Positions 16,235 through 25,170 are shown, numbered from the stretch's first letter. The stretch is 34,568 bases of DNA from Streptomyces sp. I05A-00742 (GCF_013055795.1 NZ_JABETO010000051.1:1-34568), one strand, 5' to 3'. The notes: generated by a model from the letters alone, not told the origin. Program-made: numbers and translations.

Positions 16235-16275
16235 GAACGGGTTCCGCCGCGATCCCTCCGCGACGGAACCCGTTC
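16235..16275. terminator. Terminator between the primase-like gene and ftsY
   Basis: Arms 16235-16246 and 16264-16275 pair perfectly over 12 bp. After one mismatch the stem continues with a further 4 bp (16248-16251 with 16259-16262). It sits between convergent genes and probably acts in both directions. There is no T-run. Confidence 0.75.
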
Positions 16276-16292
16276 CCCGGTTTCGGCGACGC

Positions 16293-17525
16293 TCAGTCGC
16301 CGATGAGGGCGTCCACGAACGCCTCGGGCTCGAACGGCGCGAGGTCGTCCGCCCCTTCGCCCAGACCCACCAGCTTGACCGGCACGCCCAGCTCGCGCTG
16401 GACGGCGACGACGATGCCGCCCTTGGCCGTGCCGTCGAGCTTGGTGAGCACGATGCCGGTGATGTTCACGACCTCCGCGAACACCCGGGCCTGGACCAGA
16501 CCGTTCTGACCGGTGGTGGCGTCCAGCACCAGCAGCACCTCGTCGACCGAGCCGTGCTTCTCCACGACGCGCTTGACCTTGCCCAGCTCGTCCATGAGGC
16601 CGGTCTTGGTGTGCAGACGGCCGGCGGTGTCGATGAGGACGACGTCCGCGCTCTCCGCGATGCCCTCCTTGACCGCGTCGAACGCGACGGAGGCCGGGTC
16701 GCCGCCCTCGGGGCCGCGGACCGTACGGGCGCCCACACGCTCGCCCCAGGTCTGGAGCTGGTCGGCCGCGGCGGCGCGGAAGGTGTCCGCCGCGCCGAGG
16801 ACCACGGACTTGCCGTCGGCGACCAGGACGCGCGCCAGCTTGCCGGTGGTCGTGGTCTTGCCGGTGCCGTTGACGCCGACGACCATGACGACGCCGGGCT
16901 TCTCCTCGCCGTTGGCGCCCACCCCGGGCTCGGTGTGCACGCCGCGGTCGGCCTCGGTGCCGATGAGCGTCAGCAGCTCCTCGCGGAGCAGGGTGCGCAG
17001 TTCCTCGGGGGTGCGGGTACCGAGCACCCGGACGCGCTCGCGCAGCCGCTCGACCAGCTCCTGCGTCGGTGTGACGCCGACGTCGGCGGTGAGCAGGGTG
17101 TCCTCGATCTCCTCCCAGGTGTCCTCGTCGAGGTGCTCGCGGGAGAGCAGCGTGAGCAGCCCCTTGCCCAGGGAGTTCTGCGAACGCGAGAGCCGGGCCC
17201 GGAGCCGGACCAGCCGGCCGGCGGTGGGCTCGGGCACCTCGACGGCCGGGGCCTCGGGCTCCGGCGCGGCCTCGGGCTCCACGACGGGGGCCTCGGCCTC
17301 CGCCTCGGGCGCCGGGAGCTCGACCTCCTCGACGGTGCGGCGCTTCTCTTCGCGCGGGGTCTCGGCCTCCTCGCCGATGTGGGGCTCGGCGGGCGGCGCG
17401 GTGACGGACGGGCTGCTCGGCGGCGCCGGGGGCAGCTGCTTCTTCTTGCGGCTGCTGACCACGAGCCCGCTGATCGCGCCGAGCGCGACCACAGCGATGA
17501 CTACAGCAAGGATGACGATTTCCAT
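16293..17525 (-). CDS. ftsY: Signal recognition particle receptor FtsY
   Basis: FtsY is the membrane-bound SRP receptor GTPase that docks Ffh-ribosome complexes at SecYEG. The 410-residue protein begins with a membrane helix (residues 1-24) followed by RKKK. A long Glu/Pro/Ala-rich acidic A region runs to about 105. The NG domain has GVNGTGKTTTTGKL (217-230), DTAGRLHTKTGLMDEL (299-314) and TKLDGTAKGG (361-370). I chose the ATG at 17523-17525 because it places the hydrophobic anchor at the N-terminus; an upstream in-frame ATG would add 26 residues. The ribosome binding site is weak. Confidence 0.96.
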   Translation of the reverse strand: MEIVILAVVIAVVALGAISGLVVSSRKKKQLPPAPPSSPSVTAPPAEPHIGEEAETPREEKRRTVEEVELPAPEAEAEAPVVEPEAAPEPEAPAVEVPEPTAGRLVRLRARLSRSQNSLGKGLLTLLSREHLDEDTWEEIEDTLLTADVGVTPTQELVERLRERVRVLGTRTPEELRTLLREELLTLIGTEADRGVHTEPGVGANGEEKPGVVMVVGVNGTGKTTTTGKLARVLVADGKSVVLGAADTFRAAAADQLQTWGERVGARTVRGPEGGDPASVAFDAVKEGIAESADVVLIDTAGRLHTKTGLMDELGKVKRVVEKHGSVDEVLLVLDATTGQNGLVQARVFAEVVNITGIVLTKLDGTAKGGIVVAVQRELGVPVKLVGLGEGADDLAPFEPEAFVDALIGD

Positions 17526-17615
17526 AACGGACCCAGTATCGGCCACCCCGGCGTTCCGGCGCCGCAGCGCCCGGGAGCGCCGGACTCTTGTGCTTTTCCA
17601 CAAGGACCAATGGCA

Positions 17616-17633
17616 CTAACTGCGCAAAGTTAG
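17616..17633. promoter_or_regulatory. Palindrome upstream of the NCS1 permease gene
   Basis: CTAACT (17616-17621) and AGTTAG (17628-17633) form a perfect inverted repeat around a 6-nt spacer. It lies in the 243-bp ftsY-permease divergent region, about 135 bp before the permease ATG. A TACGAT at 17640-17645 could be a -10 element. The size and form suit a dimeric repressor site, but I know no regulator that reads it. Confidence 0.4.
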
Positions 17634-17689
17634 ATCAAAGTACGATGGCCTGGGCTCGCGCGACGCGCGTAGAGTCCGAACGTTCCATT

Positions 17690-17731
17690 CTGTCCCCTTC
17701 CTGCTCAGGTCTGTCCCCCTTCCTGCTCAGG
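17690..17731. repeat. Direct duplication in the permease leader
   Basis: A 20-bp unit (17690-17709) is repeated at 17711-17731 with one inserted C. It lies 38-79 bp upstream of the permease ATG, within the likely 5' leader. Confidence 0.7.
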
Positions 17732-17768
17732 CCCCCGCCCTGTTCACACCCCGCACGGAGCCCCCGAT

Positions 17769-19277
17769 ATGGCCCCCACCATGGACAACGCTGCCGAAGG
17801 CGCCAACGTGTCCAGCACCGACGGCGCCGCAGGCGCCATCGAGACCCGCGGCATCGAGCCTGTCCCCGATCACGAGCGGCACGGCCGGGTCCGGGAGCTC
17901 TTCCCGACCTGGGTCGCCGCCAACATCAGCGTCCTGCTGCTCACCATGGGCGCGGCTCTGATCGTCTTCAACTCCCTGAACTTCTGGCAGGTCCTGATCG
18001 TGGCCGCGTGCGCGGCCCTGGTGTCCTTCGGCCTCGTCGGCGTCCTGTCGGTGTCCGGCAAGTGGGGCGGCGCGCCGGGAGCGATGCTCTCCCGCGCGAC
18101 GTTCGGCGTCCGCGGCAACCTCTTCCCGGGCGCGATCCTCTGGGTTGCCCGCTTCGGCTGGGAGACGATCAACGCGGTCACCGGCGCGTACGCCGTCCTG
18201 ACCGTGCTCGACCTGGTCTTCGGTGTGAAGAGCAACACCCCGCTCATCGTGATCACGCTGCTGGCGTTCGTCGCCTGCACGTTCCTGGTGAGCGGAATGG
18301 GCCGCAAGGCGCTCAACGTCTGCAACACCTGGTCGACGTATCTGTTCGGCGTCTTCAGCGTGCTGGTCCTGGGCTACCTGATCGCCAACATCAAGTGGGA
18401 CGACGTCTTCTCCAAGCCCGCCGGCACCACGGCCATGATGATCGCCGGCATCGGCACCATCGCCGCCGGCGGCATCAGCTGGGTCCCCACCGGCCCGGAC
18501 TTCGCGCGCTACCTGCCGCACTCCGCCTCGGGCAAGAAGATCGTCGGCACGACCGTCTCCGGTGCGGGCCTCGTCATGGTGCCGATGGTGCTCATGGGCG
18601 CCGTGATGGCCGTGGCCACGCCCGGCCTGGCCGACGCCCCGGACCCGGTGTCCTTCCTCGGTGACATCCTCCCGACCTGGCTGGCGGTCCCCTACCTGAT
18701 CACCGCGATCGTGGGCATGCTGCTGATCAACAGCCTCTCGATGTACTCGGCCGGCTTCACCGCCCAGACCATGGGCGTCAAGCTGCCGCGGGCCATGGCC
18801 GTCAGCATCAACGCCGTGATCTCCCTGGTCGGCGGCCTGCTGCTGATGCTGGTGGCGAAGAGCTTCCTGAGCTCCTTCATCACCTTCCTCATCCTGCTCG
18901 CCGTCTCCTTCTCCGCCTGGATCGGCGTCTACGCCGTCGACATGGCCCGCCGCCGCTCCCGCGCCGTCCGCTACGACGCCGAGGCCCTCATGGACACCGG
19001 CCGCACCAGCCGTTACTGGTACGTCGGCGGCTTCTGCTGGCAGGCCATGACCGCCTGGGGCGTCGCCCTGCTCGCCGGCCTCGCCTTCACCAAGTGCGAC
19101 TGGTTCACCGGCCCGCTGGCCACCACCTTCATCGGCAAGTACGGCCTCGGCTGGGGCGCCACCATCGTGATCTCCGCCGCGGTGATGGCCCTCCTCCCGA
19201 CCCCGCGCGAGAACGGCCCCGCCCCGGTGCCCGCCCAGCGCGCGGACCACGACGAGCCCGCGAAGGCTTCCGTCTGA
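17769..19277 (+). CDS. NCS1-family nucleobase (cytosine/purine) permease
   Basis: This 502-residue inner-membrane transporter belongs to the nucleobase:cation symporter-1 group. After a polar N-terminus comes ERHGRVRELFPTWVAANIS, then about 12 membrane helices. Features matching cytosine/purine permeases are GAPGAMLSRATFGVRGN, RFGWETINAV and the loop GGISWVPTGPDFARYLP. The start is supported by GGAG 8 nt before the ATG. The gene is single and ends at a strong terminator. Substrate (cytosine, purine, allantoin or thiamine precursor) cannot be fixed by eye. It is divergent from ftsY and opens the accessory block. Confidence 0.88.
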   Translation: MAPTMDNAAEGANVSSTDGAAGAIETRGIEPVPDHERHGRVRELFPTWVAANISVLLLTMGAALIVFNSLNFWQVLIVAACAALVSFGLVGVLSVSGKWGGAPGAMLSRATFGVRGNLFPGAILWVARFGWETINAVTGAYAVLTVLDLVFGVKSNTPLIVITLLAFVACTFLVSGMGRKALNVCNTWSTYLFGVFSVLVLGYLIANIKWDDVFSKPAGTTAMMIAGIGTIAAGGISWVPTGPDFARYLPHSASGKKIVGTTVSGAGLVMVPMVLMGAVMAVATPGLADAPDPVSFLGDILPTWLAVPYLITAIVGMLLINSLSMYSAGFTAQTMGVKLPRAMAVSINAVISLVGGLLLMLVAKSFLSSFITFLILLAVSFSAWIGVYAVDMARRRSRAVRYDAEALMDTGRTSRYWYVGGFCWQAMTAWGVALLAGLAFTKCDWFTGPLATTFIGKYGLGWGATIVISAAVMALLPTPRENGPAPVPAQRADHDEPAKASV

Positions 19278-19291
19278 CGGATCCCGTCCTG

Positions 19292-19334
19292 ACGGCGGTC
19301 CCCAAGGCCCGGTTGTGGTCTTGGGGACCGCCGT
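19292..19334 (+). terminator. Terminator of the NCS1 permease gene
   Basis: Arms 19292-19306 and 19320-19334 form a perfect 15-bp stem with a 13-nt loop. It begins 14 bp after the permease stop codon. The minus-strand secreted-protein gene ends 90 bp further on, so it may serve both. Confidence 0.85.
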
Positions 19335-19424
19335 TGTCGTATGGGGAGGGTGTCGATGTCGATGCCCGGCTGATCGAGGCGGATGCCTGGCAGCAGATCT
19401 TCGACGCTCACGAGGTGGGAGCTG

Positions 19425-20690
19425 TCAGACTGCGATCAAGGTGTAGGTGCCCGTCCCGTCCTGCCTGCCGCTGGAGTACTGGCGGATCAGCTCTCCGTCC
19501 GCGTACCGGTCGTGGCCGACCATGGAGCCGGTGTACTTGTTCTGCAGGCCGACCTTCGAGCTGCCGGGTACGTCGCGGTAGATGTAGAACCGTTGGAGGT
19601 CGTCCTCTGCGCAGGTGGCCGTGGTCAGGTAGGCCTGCTCCCGGTTGGCGATGTTCGACGGGATGGTCGCGCATCCGCCGTTGCCCCAGTTCCACAGGGT
19701 CGCTTCGAGGACCCCGTTGTTCTCGGTCACGTTGCACAGCCGCCAGTTGTCCAGGTGGGCGCTGGAGAGGTTCGATGTGCGGAGGCGGATGCCGTCGTTG
19801 GCCAGGAGCGGCGCGCTCCAGTTCAGGGGCTTGCCGGGGACATGGATCCGGTAGACGGCGCCGGGCCGGCAGTCCAAGGCGGCCCGCGCGATGGGCCTGG
19901 CGGCCTGGGCGACCTTCATGTCCTGGGCGGCGTTGTCGGCTTCGTACCTGGTCTCGACGGCCTTTGCCGATGGCACCGGCCCGGCCGCGCGCTTCGCGGT
20001 GGCGGCGGCGGAGCCGCAGCCAAGAAGGTCCTGCGCCTTGCGCATGATGCTGCCCGCCGGCACCTTGTCCTCGCAGCGCACCGCGCCCTCTTCGAGGGTC
20101 GTGTAGGTGGTGTAGCTGCCGCTGTCGGGGCCTTCGACCCATTTCAGGCCGAAGGTGCCGCCGCCCAGGTCCACCCGGTTGCAGTTGAGGCTGCCGTACG
20201 TGCCGGTGACCTTCTTCGTTCCCTCGTAGAGGCCGTAGTAGCCGGGCTTGCGGAAGTCCCAGGTGATCGACTTCGAGGTGCTGCTGGTGGAGGTGTAGTT
20301 GACCTGTACGTTCAGGCCCAGGCTCGCGCCGACGGTGCCGAGGAGATCGACGGCGAAGCTGCCCTGGACGGTGCCGTTGAGGCCGACGGAGACCGAGATG
20401 GTTTCCTGGGTGCTGGTGCTGATGGTCTGGGTACCGGTCGTGCCCTCGGTGACGAACCAGCCCTTGAAGTGGGTGATCGCCGGGGCGACTTCGGTGCTCT
20501 TGACGATCGGGTGGCGCTTGCCGAGATCGGCTGCGGTACAGGTCTGGCCGGGCTGGACCGCCTGCCCGGCGGCGGCCTGCCCGGCGGCCGGGGCGGCGCC
20601 GGCCGGGGCGGCAGCCAGGCCCACGGCGGCCGTCGCGGTGGCTATGAGAGCCCCGAGCCCTCTGCTCAGACGGGTTCTTGTGCGGCGCAT
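19425..20690 (-). CDS. Secreted protein with possible beta-pore-forming region and C-terminal beta-trefoil-like part
   Basis: The 421-residue protein has a signal peptide (MRRTRTRLSRG plus a hydrophobic core), with cleavage likely near residue 33. Residues 84-145 form a striking Ser/Thr-rich stretch with alternating polar and hydrophobic residues (TGTQTISTSTQETISVSVGL, then FAVDLLGTVGASLGLNVQV, then YTSTSSTSKSITWDF). This is the pattern of the membrane-inserting hairpin in aerolysin/ETX-MTX2 toxins. The last 145 or so residues (from YRIHVPGKPLNW to DGTGTYTLIAV) look like a ricin-B-type sugar-binding fold. Both assignments are inference. I chose the ATG at 20688-20690, with AGGGG 6 nt upstream. 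It is divergent from the nuclease-like gene at 20877. Confidence 0.8.
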   Translation of the reverse strand: MRRTRTRLSRGLGALIATATAAVGLAAAPAGAAPAAGQAAAGQAVQPGQTCTAADLGKRHPIVKSTEVAPAITHFKGWFVTEGTTGTQTISTSTQETISVSVGLNGTVQGSFAVDLLGTVGASLGLNVQVNYTSTSSTSKSITWDFRKPGYYGLYEGTKKVTGTYGSLNCNRVDLGGGTFGLKWVEGPDSGSYTTYTTLEEGAVRCEDKVPAGSIMRKAQDLLGCGSAAATAKRAAGPVPSAKAVETRYEADNAAQDMKVAQAARPIARAALDCRPGAVYRIHVPGKPLNWSAPLLANDGIRLRTSNLSSAHLDNWRLCNVTENNGVLEATLWNWGNGGCATIPSNIANREQAYLTTATCAEDDLQRFYIYRDVPGSSKVGLQNKYTGSMVGHDRYADGELIRQYSSGRQDGTGTYTLIAV

Positions 20691-20876
20691 CGTTTTCCCC
20701 TGCCGTGTGGTCTGTGAGGTGAGTGAAAGTAGCGCCGCCGGAGGCCGCAGGGCGATACCACAACTGGCCAAATAAAATCAAGAACTGTCCCGTATTCGGT
20801 TGGTGGGCAAGGGAGTTGACGGGTTCCATGACTTCGGTGTGCCCGCACAGGGGCCACCGAAGGAAGGGACCATCCT

Positions 20877-22121
20877 TTGAAACCCCTCAGACGCGGCCTG
20901 GCGGCGATAGTCTCGCTCGCCCTCACCGCAGCCCTGTGTGGCCTGGGCACCTCACCGGCCACAGCCTCCCCCGCGAGTCGGACGACCCCTCAGGGGCACG
21001 GCACGTGCACGGAAACCGCCCCCGGCTCCGCACTGCAACGCCGGGGCACGGCCTGGACCTGCATCAAGACGGAACCCGCCGCCGCCCCCGCCATACCCGG
21101 CCCCACACCCCCCAACCCGGCGGCAGAGCTCTGCACCCGCGATGAGAAAGAAGGCGCGATTGTCTCCGACCGCCTGAGGTACTGCGTGCGCCACTGGGTC
21201 ATCTACGCGACCCTCGACGTGGAGGAAAAGGTGTCCGGGTACGCCACGGTCTTCGTCGCTGCCGCCGCCTGGATGCCCTCTCTGCCCCACGCGCAGTGGG
21301 CGGAAGACATCGAGATCTCCGTCACCCAGATGTCGAACGTCGACGAGGTGACGCTGGCCCTGAGCTCCACCTGCAGCGGGCAGTGTGTCGCCGGGCCGCC
21401 GGCCTGGGGCGGCGCACCCGCACGCTTTACCGCCGCCGGGCAGCACAAGAGCGGCTCCCTCACCTACCGCTCGACCGTCGGCAAGGGCTTCCACTCGACG
21501 ACCCAGCCCACCTACCGCGTCACCGGGTCCATCGTCGACACGGCGGGGGAGTCCGCGACCATCAAGCCCGAGTGGTGGGGCCCCGAGGTGCGCTGTGACC
21601 ATGAGGTCGACCAGTGGGCCGGCTGTATCGTCCCGAGGCACACGGCCAAGGTGACGTTCTCCAAGTCGGTCTACCACGGGGCGGCTGTCGCCTACGAGTG
21701 GGCACAGAAGAAACTCCTGGGCCACTTCGGCGACGCCGGCCACCCGCTGACCCGGTGGGTCGACCCTCTCGATCCGAAAGCCAAGAAGCGGCGCGCCCTG
21801 ACCTGTGACCGTGCCCCGGACCCTTTCATAAGCGGCGCCACCGGGGTACCCAACGACTCCTGCGACGAGTACCCCTTCGCCAGGTCCTGGCAGGGCGGGA
21901 ATCCCGGCACCCAGTGTGTGGACATCACTCCACGCCAGATCGGCGGCGTCTGGGACATCGCGGGCGTCACCGTCGACCGTGGCACCCCGCCCGACGCGCC
22001 CTGCGTCCGTGCCCATGTCGACCTCAAGGACAACGAGGAGGCGGGTGGTGAGTTCGGGCGGGCGGTGAAGTCCGACCGCATCATCGACAGCGAGGCGTTC
22101 ATAGTGGTCATCGTTCCGTGA
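20877..22121 (+). CDS. Secreted NucA/NucB-type nuclease domain protein
   Basis: The 414-residue secreted protein has a signal peptide (MKPLRRGLAA plus hydrophobic core, cleavage near ATA-SP at 30). A Cys-rich, beta-looking region of about 270 residues follows, then a NucA/NucB deoxyribonuclease domain. In Bacillus NucB the hallmarks are DRDEWPMA..EEGG and later SDNRGAGSWVGNQ; here they appear as CDEYPFARSWQGG (329-341) and KDNEEAGGEFG (384-394), ending in FIVVIV. The Glu just before GG is Gln339 here, so activity is uncertain. The start is TTG at 20877, with AGGAAGG upstream. The 186-bp divergent gap to the beta-toxin-like gene includes a TTGACG at 20815-20820. Confidence 0.82.
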   Translation: MKPLRRGLAAIVSLALTAALCGLGTSPATASPASRTTPQGHGTCTETAPGSALQRRGTAWTCIKTEPAAAPAIPGPTPPNPAAELCTRDEKEGAIVSDRLRYCVRHWVIYATLDVEEKVSGYATVFVAAAAWMPSLPHAQWAEDIEISVTQMSNVDEVTLALSSTCSGQCVAGPPAWGGAPARFTAAGQHKSGSLTYRSTVGKGFHSTTQPTYRVTGSIVDTAGESATIKPEWWGPEVRCDHEVDQWAGCIVPRHTAKVTFSKSVYHGAAVAYEWAQKKLLGHFGDAGHPLTRWVDPLDPKAKKRRALTCDRAPDPFISGATGVPNDSCDEYPFARSWQGGNPGTQCVDITPRQIGGVWDIAGVTVDRGTPPDAPCVRAHVDLKDNEEAGGEFGRAVKSDRIIDSEAFIVVIVP

Positions 22122-22215
22122 CCCCTTGGCCGGCGCTGCGCCCGACGTCGCGCAGGTAGCCGGCAGGCGTCCCCGAGGCCGCGGAGCCGGGCCGACACAG
22201 CACGAGCAGAGACCC

Positions 22216-22340
22216 GGCCCCACCTGCCCGAATGGCGCCACCGCCCGCAACTGGCGTGACGCGCTCTCGCACCGCGGCACCCCGATCGTCCCCATCAGCT
22301 TCCGCGAGCACGACTGTCAGCCCTGCCCGGTCCCCATCGA
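22216..22340 (+). pseudogene. Remnant of an IS1182-type transposase
   Basis: A short open stretch reads GPTCPNGATARNWRDALSHR and goes on to ISFREHDCQPCPV. This matches the zinc-binding linker of IS1182-like DDE transposases, where a CP-G-ts-W block is followed by F-tDC-pCP-r. The frame is lost afterwards. A faint continuation (RAGAQGMLSE) near 22513 resembles the later RAGvEGtiSq block. No catalytic domain remains. The remaining sequence to 22750 shows no gene. Confidence 0.55.
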
Positions 22341-22750
22341 CGCCTGGTGCTCGGACAGACCCCGGGCCCGGACGGCGACGACCCAGTACGCGTCGGGCGG
22401 ACGCCGTTCAACATGCCGGTCCGGTCCCCGACTCATGGCAGGTGCAGACGCAGGGCAGCGATTCAGTGCACCGGACGGTGGCTCCTTAGCCGGTGACGCG
22501 GCGGATCGTGGTCGCGCCGGAGCACAGGGAATGCTGTCCGAGACGGCACAGGTCCGATACGTGCACGCGGGTGCGACCGTGCTGGTAGGCGTGGTAAACG
22601 CTCGGGGCGCCCGGTACCGAGCGTCCTGTGATGGTGTTCATGTGACTCCCGGAGCCGCTGACGGGACCTAACCGATCGCGACCGTACGGCTGCGGGACAA
22701 GCGGGAGGGGCAGGATTCCTGCCCCTCGCTCAGGTGTTCAACGAGCGCGA

Positions 22751-23995
22751 CTACGCGGCCAGGCCCCCCAGTTTCACGGCGAGTTCACCCGCACGCCGCC
22801 GACGCTCAGGGCTCCTGGACCCGGTCTCCTCCAGCACGATCCGCCTCGCGTAGCCGTTGTAGGCGATCGTCTCGGGAGCGGCCTCGTGGGCCTTGGCGAG
22901 CGTCGCCAGGGCGACGTCCGGCTGCCCGTCGAGCTGGTAGGCACGGGCTTCCTCGATACGGTGCCGCGCTCTGCGCGGGCGGGAGGGGATCAGGTCCCCG
23001 TCCGCCCGGGCGACCTGCTTGGCCGACTCGGGGCCCGCGTGCAGTTCAACGGCGACGGTTACGGCGTGGGCCGACATCACCGCCGTGGAGAATGAGGTGA
23101 CGGGGTGGTAGTAGCCGGGCGGCAGGCTCCGGGCGACCGTGCGTGCCGTATCCCACTGCCTCCAGGCCGCCCCGGACTCGCCGCGCCGCGCCGCCGTATA
23201 GCCCGCCTCGAAGTGCAGGGCGCCGGCGACGGCGCGGACTTCGTTGCTCGCGTCGGGAAGCAGGGCCCCAAGGAACCGCAGCGTCTCCGCGTTGACCGTG
23301 TCCGCCGCGTCGAACTGCCCGGCGCCACGATGGGCCTGAACGGTCAGCCAGCCGGCGATGCCGATGGCATGGGGGTCCTCCGACTCCTGAGCGGCCACCA
23401 TGCCGCGCTCGGCCACGCGCCACAGGAGCGACGAGTCGGGTTGATAGGCCACGAAGAACTGGGCCAGGGAGTACACCTCGGACAGAATCGCCTGCATCGC
23501 CCGGCGCTCGGCCGACGTCTCGGCGGCACGCGCGCCGCACTGCGCGTCGCGGATCAAATCGGGCAACAGATCCCCCACGACCTCTCGGTGCCTGGCGGCC
23601 GCGTGGCGGGCCGACCAGGCCCGGTCGAGCCGGTGCCGCAGGTGCGTGACGGGCGTCGGCTCGCGATCGGACCTGACCGGAAACGCATTGACCGCTTCCT
23701 TCACCGCGGGAAGGAGCCGGTGCCCCGGGCCGGTGAAGAGATCGGCAGTCATGGTCCGGTCGCCGGTGAGGTCGGCCAGGTTGCTCACGCGCAGCACCTC
23801 GGCGACGCGCAGGATCATCGGCAGGGAAGGCGTGTTGATGGCACCGTTCTCGACCTGCTTCACCCACGAGGGCGACCGCCCGAGGAGCCCGGCGAGAACC
23901 GGGCGGCTGAGGCCGCGGCGGGTGCGCAGGATCTGCATCCGCTGGCCGAAGACCAAGGGATGGGCGTACGGGTCCGGGGTGGCGTCGTCCGGCAT
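22751..23995 (-). CDS. XRE-family transcriptional regulator with TPR-like C-terminal region
   Basis: This 414-residue regulator has a Cro/C1-type helix-turn-helix at about residues 16-68 (FGQRMQILRTRRGLSRPVLA, then GRSPSWVKQVENG). A long helical region follows with tetratricopeptide-like character (SLLWRVAERGMVAAQESEDP, then AYQLDGQPDVALATLAKAHE). Streptomyces carry many such proteins, often linked to development or peptide sensing, with unknown ligands. The start is supported by AGGAGGGG 7 nt upstream. It has no obvious partner: the neighbours are an IS remnant and a broken resolvase. Confidence 0.88.
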   Translation of the reverse strand: MPDDATPDPYAHPLVFGQRMQILRTRRGLSRPVLAGLLGRSPSWVKQVENGAINTPSLPMILRVAEVLRVSNLADLTGDRTMTADLFTGPGHRLLPAVKEAVNAFPVRSDREPTPVTHLRHRLDRAWSARHAAARHREVVGDLLPDLIRDAQCGARAAETSAERRAMQAILSEVYSLAQFFVAYQPDSSLLWRVAERGMVAAQESEDPHAIGIAGWLTVQAHRGAGQFDAADTVNAETLRFLGALLPDASNEVRAVAGALHFEAGYTAARRGESGAAWRQWDTARTVARSLPPGYYHPVTSFSTAVMSAHAVTVAVELHAGPESAKQVARADGDLIPSRPRRARHRIEEARAYQLDGQPDVALATLAKAHEAAPETIAYNGYARRIVLEETGSRSPERRRRAGELAVKLGGLAA

Positions 23996-24126
23996 GGCCT
24001 TGCCCCTCCTTCACGCAGCTCGACACCGCAAGCGTAAGGGCCGATGCACTCACATACGACGGGGAGTTGGTCACGGCGGCCGGCCGGGAACGGTCTCGGC
24101 CCTGTTCTCGAATAGCTACGACTAGG

Positions 24127-24550
24127 TGGCATGCGGTCGGCGACGGCCGTACGGACGGCGCCGCGGCTGACGCCGTGCTCGCGGGCGAGGGCCTCGATGG
24201 AGCGGCCCTCCAGGTACGCGGTGCGCACGGCGCCGGTCTTCGCCGCGGTGATGGACGGGCGTCGCCCCCCTTGCTTCCCTTGGCTTCGGCGGCCCGCAGC
24301 CCGTCGTACGTCAGCTCGCGTGGAAGGTCGCGCTGGAGTTCGCAGGCGGCGGCGAGGGTCTGCACCATGAACTTCACCGTGGACAGCAGCTCTCCAGTGC
24401 GCGGGTAACGGGCGGTGAGGTCCAGGCGGAGAACGCGCCGTCGTGGATACGCAGGGCGAGGCGGTCGCGGTGGAGGACGTCGAGCACGTCGAGGATGTGC
24501 TGGTTGCCGCGCACGAGGCGGAACACCTCGGAGATGTGCACGGTGTCACC
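24127..24550 (-). pseudogene. Broken Tn3-type serine resolvase (tnpR remnant)
   Basis: Three segments in successive frames reconstruct a resolvase. They are HISEVFRLVRGNQHILDVLD (to about 24430), RYPRTGELLSTVKFMVQTLA through LTYDGLRAAEAKGSKGG (to about 24262), and RRPSITAAKTGAVRTAYLEG with the DNA-binding helix-turn-helix ALAREHGVSRGAVRTAVADR (to about 24130). The first break fits loss of one base in an expected ATG codon near 24421. The second fits loss of one base in a G-run near 24260. The N-terminal catalytic-serine part is absent. Sequencing error could explain the two frameshifts but not the missing N-terminus. Confidence 0.8.
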
Positions 24551-24668
24551 ATCGGATCTGGTTGGATTCGAGCTGCCGTGAACCTCCGGATCATGCGGGC
24601 CCATTGGGCGCGGCGCCGCCCTGTCGCCAAAGGATCGTTTGCCGACACTCGGCTCCGCGATATCCGGC

Positions 24669-25157
24669 TCAGCCGGGGTGGGCATCCCGGCGATGTCGCA
24701 GGGTGGCGCCGAGCGCGCGCAGTGCGGGCGTGGCGTCGGCAAGGGCGACGCGGTGTTCGGGAGGCAGGGCGGCGAGGGTGTCGGCGAAGAGTTCCGCCCA
24801 AGCATCTTCGATCCGTGCCATCCCATGGGTGGCGTCGATTGTCGGGTACAGCTGTACGGCTCGACGGTCGTGCGGATCGGGTTCGCGGCGGATCAGCCCC
24901 TGGGCGACCAGGCCTCGCACCGTGGTGCTGACGTTGCTCGCATGGAGCCCGAGTTCGCGAGCGAGGGCACTCGTTCCCGTGCCAGGACAGTCCAGCACAT
25001 AGCGCAGGACATCCAAGTCCGAGGGAGGCAAGGGGGGCAGGCCGGCCTCGGCTACGCCGCGCAGTCGCAAGACGCGCGCGAGGACGTAGAGAGCCGGGGT
25101 CAGTTCCCTGGCCTTGTGCAGCAGGTCCTCATCGTCAGGTACGGCATCACCGGTCAT
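24669..25157 (-). CDS. MarR-family transcriptional regulator
   Basis: The 162-residue protein is a winged-helix MarR repressor. The recognition-helix region reads TSALARELGLHASNVSTTVR, and the wing carries the family motif DPHDRRAVQLYPT. MarR proteins bind palindromes as dimers and release them on ligand binding. It is divergent from an MFS efflux gene across 72 bp that contain an AT-rich palindrome, the usual layout of a repressor controlling its own gene and the pump. Confidence 0.92.
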   Translation of the reverse strand: MTGDAVPDDEDLLHKARELTPALYVLARVLRLRGVAEAGLPPLPPSDLDVLRYVLDCPGTGTSALARELGLHASNVSTTVRGLVAQGLIRREPDPHDRRAVQLYPTIDATHGMARIEDAWAELFADTLAALPPEHRVALADATPALRALGATLRHRRDAHPG

Positions 25158-25170
25158 CGACCCATCCTAG

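Noticed and set aside
19335..19424. Possible small coding remnant after the permease terminator (reads DARLIEADAWQQIFDAHEV)
   Set aside because: It is too short and no start, ribosome binding site or family match could be supported.
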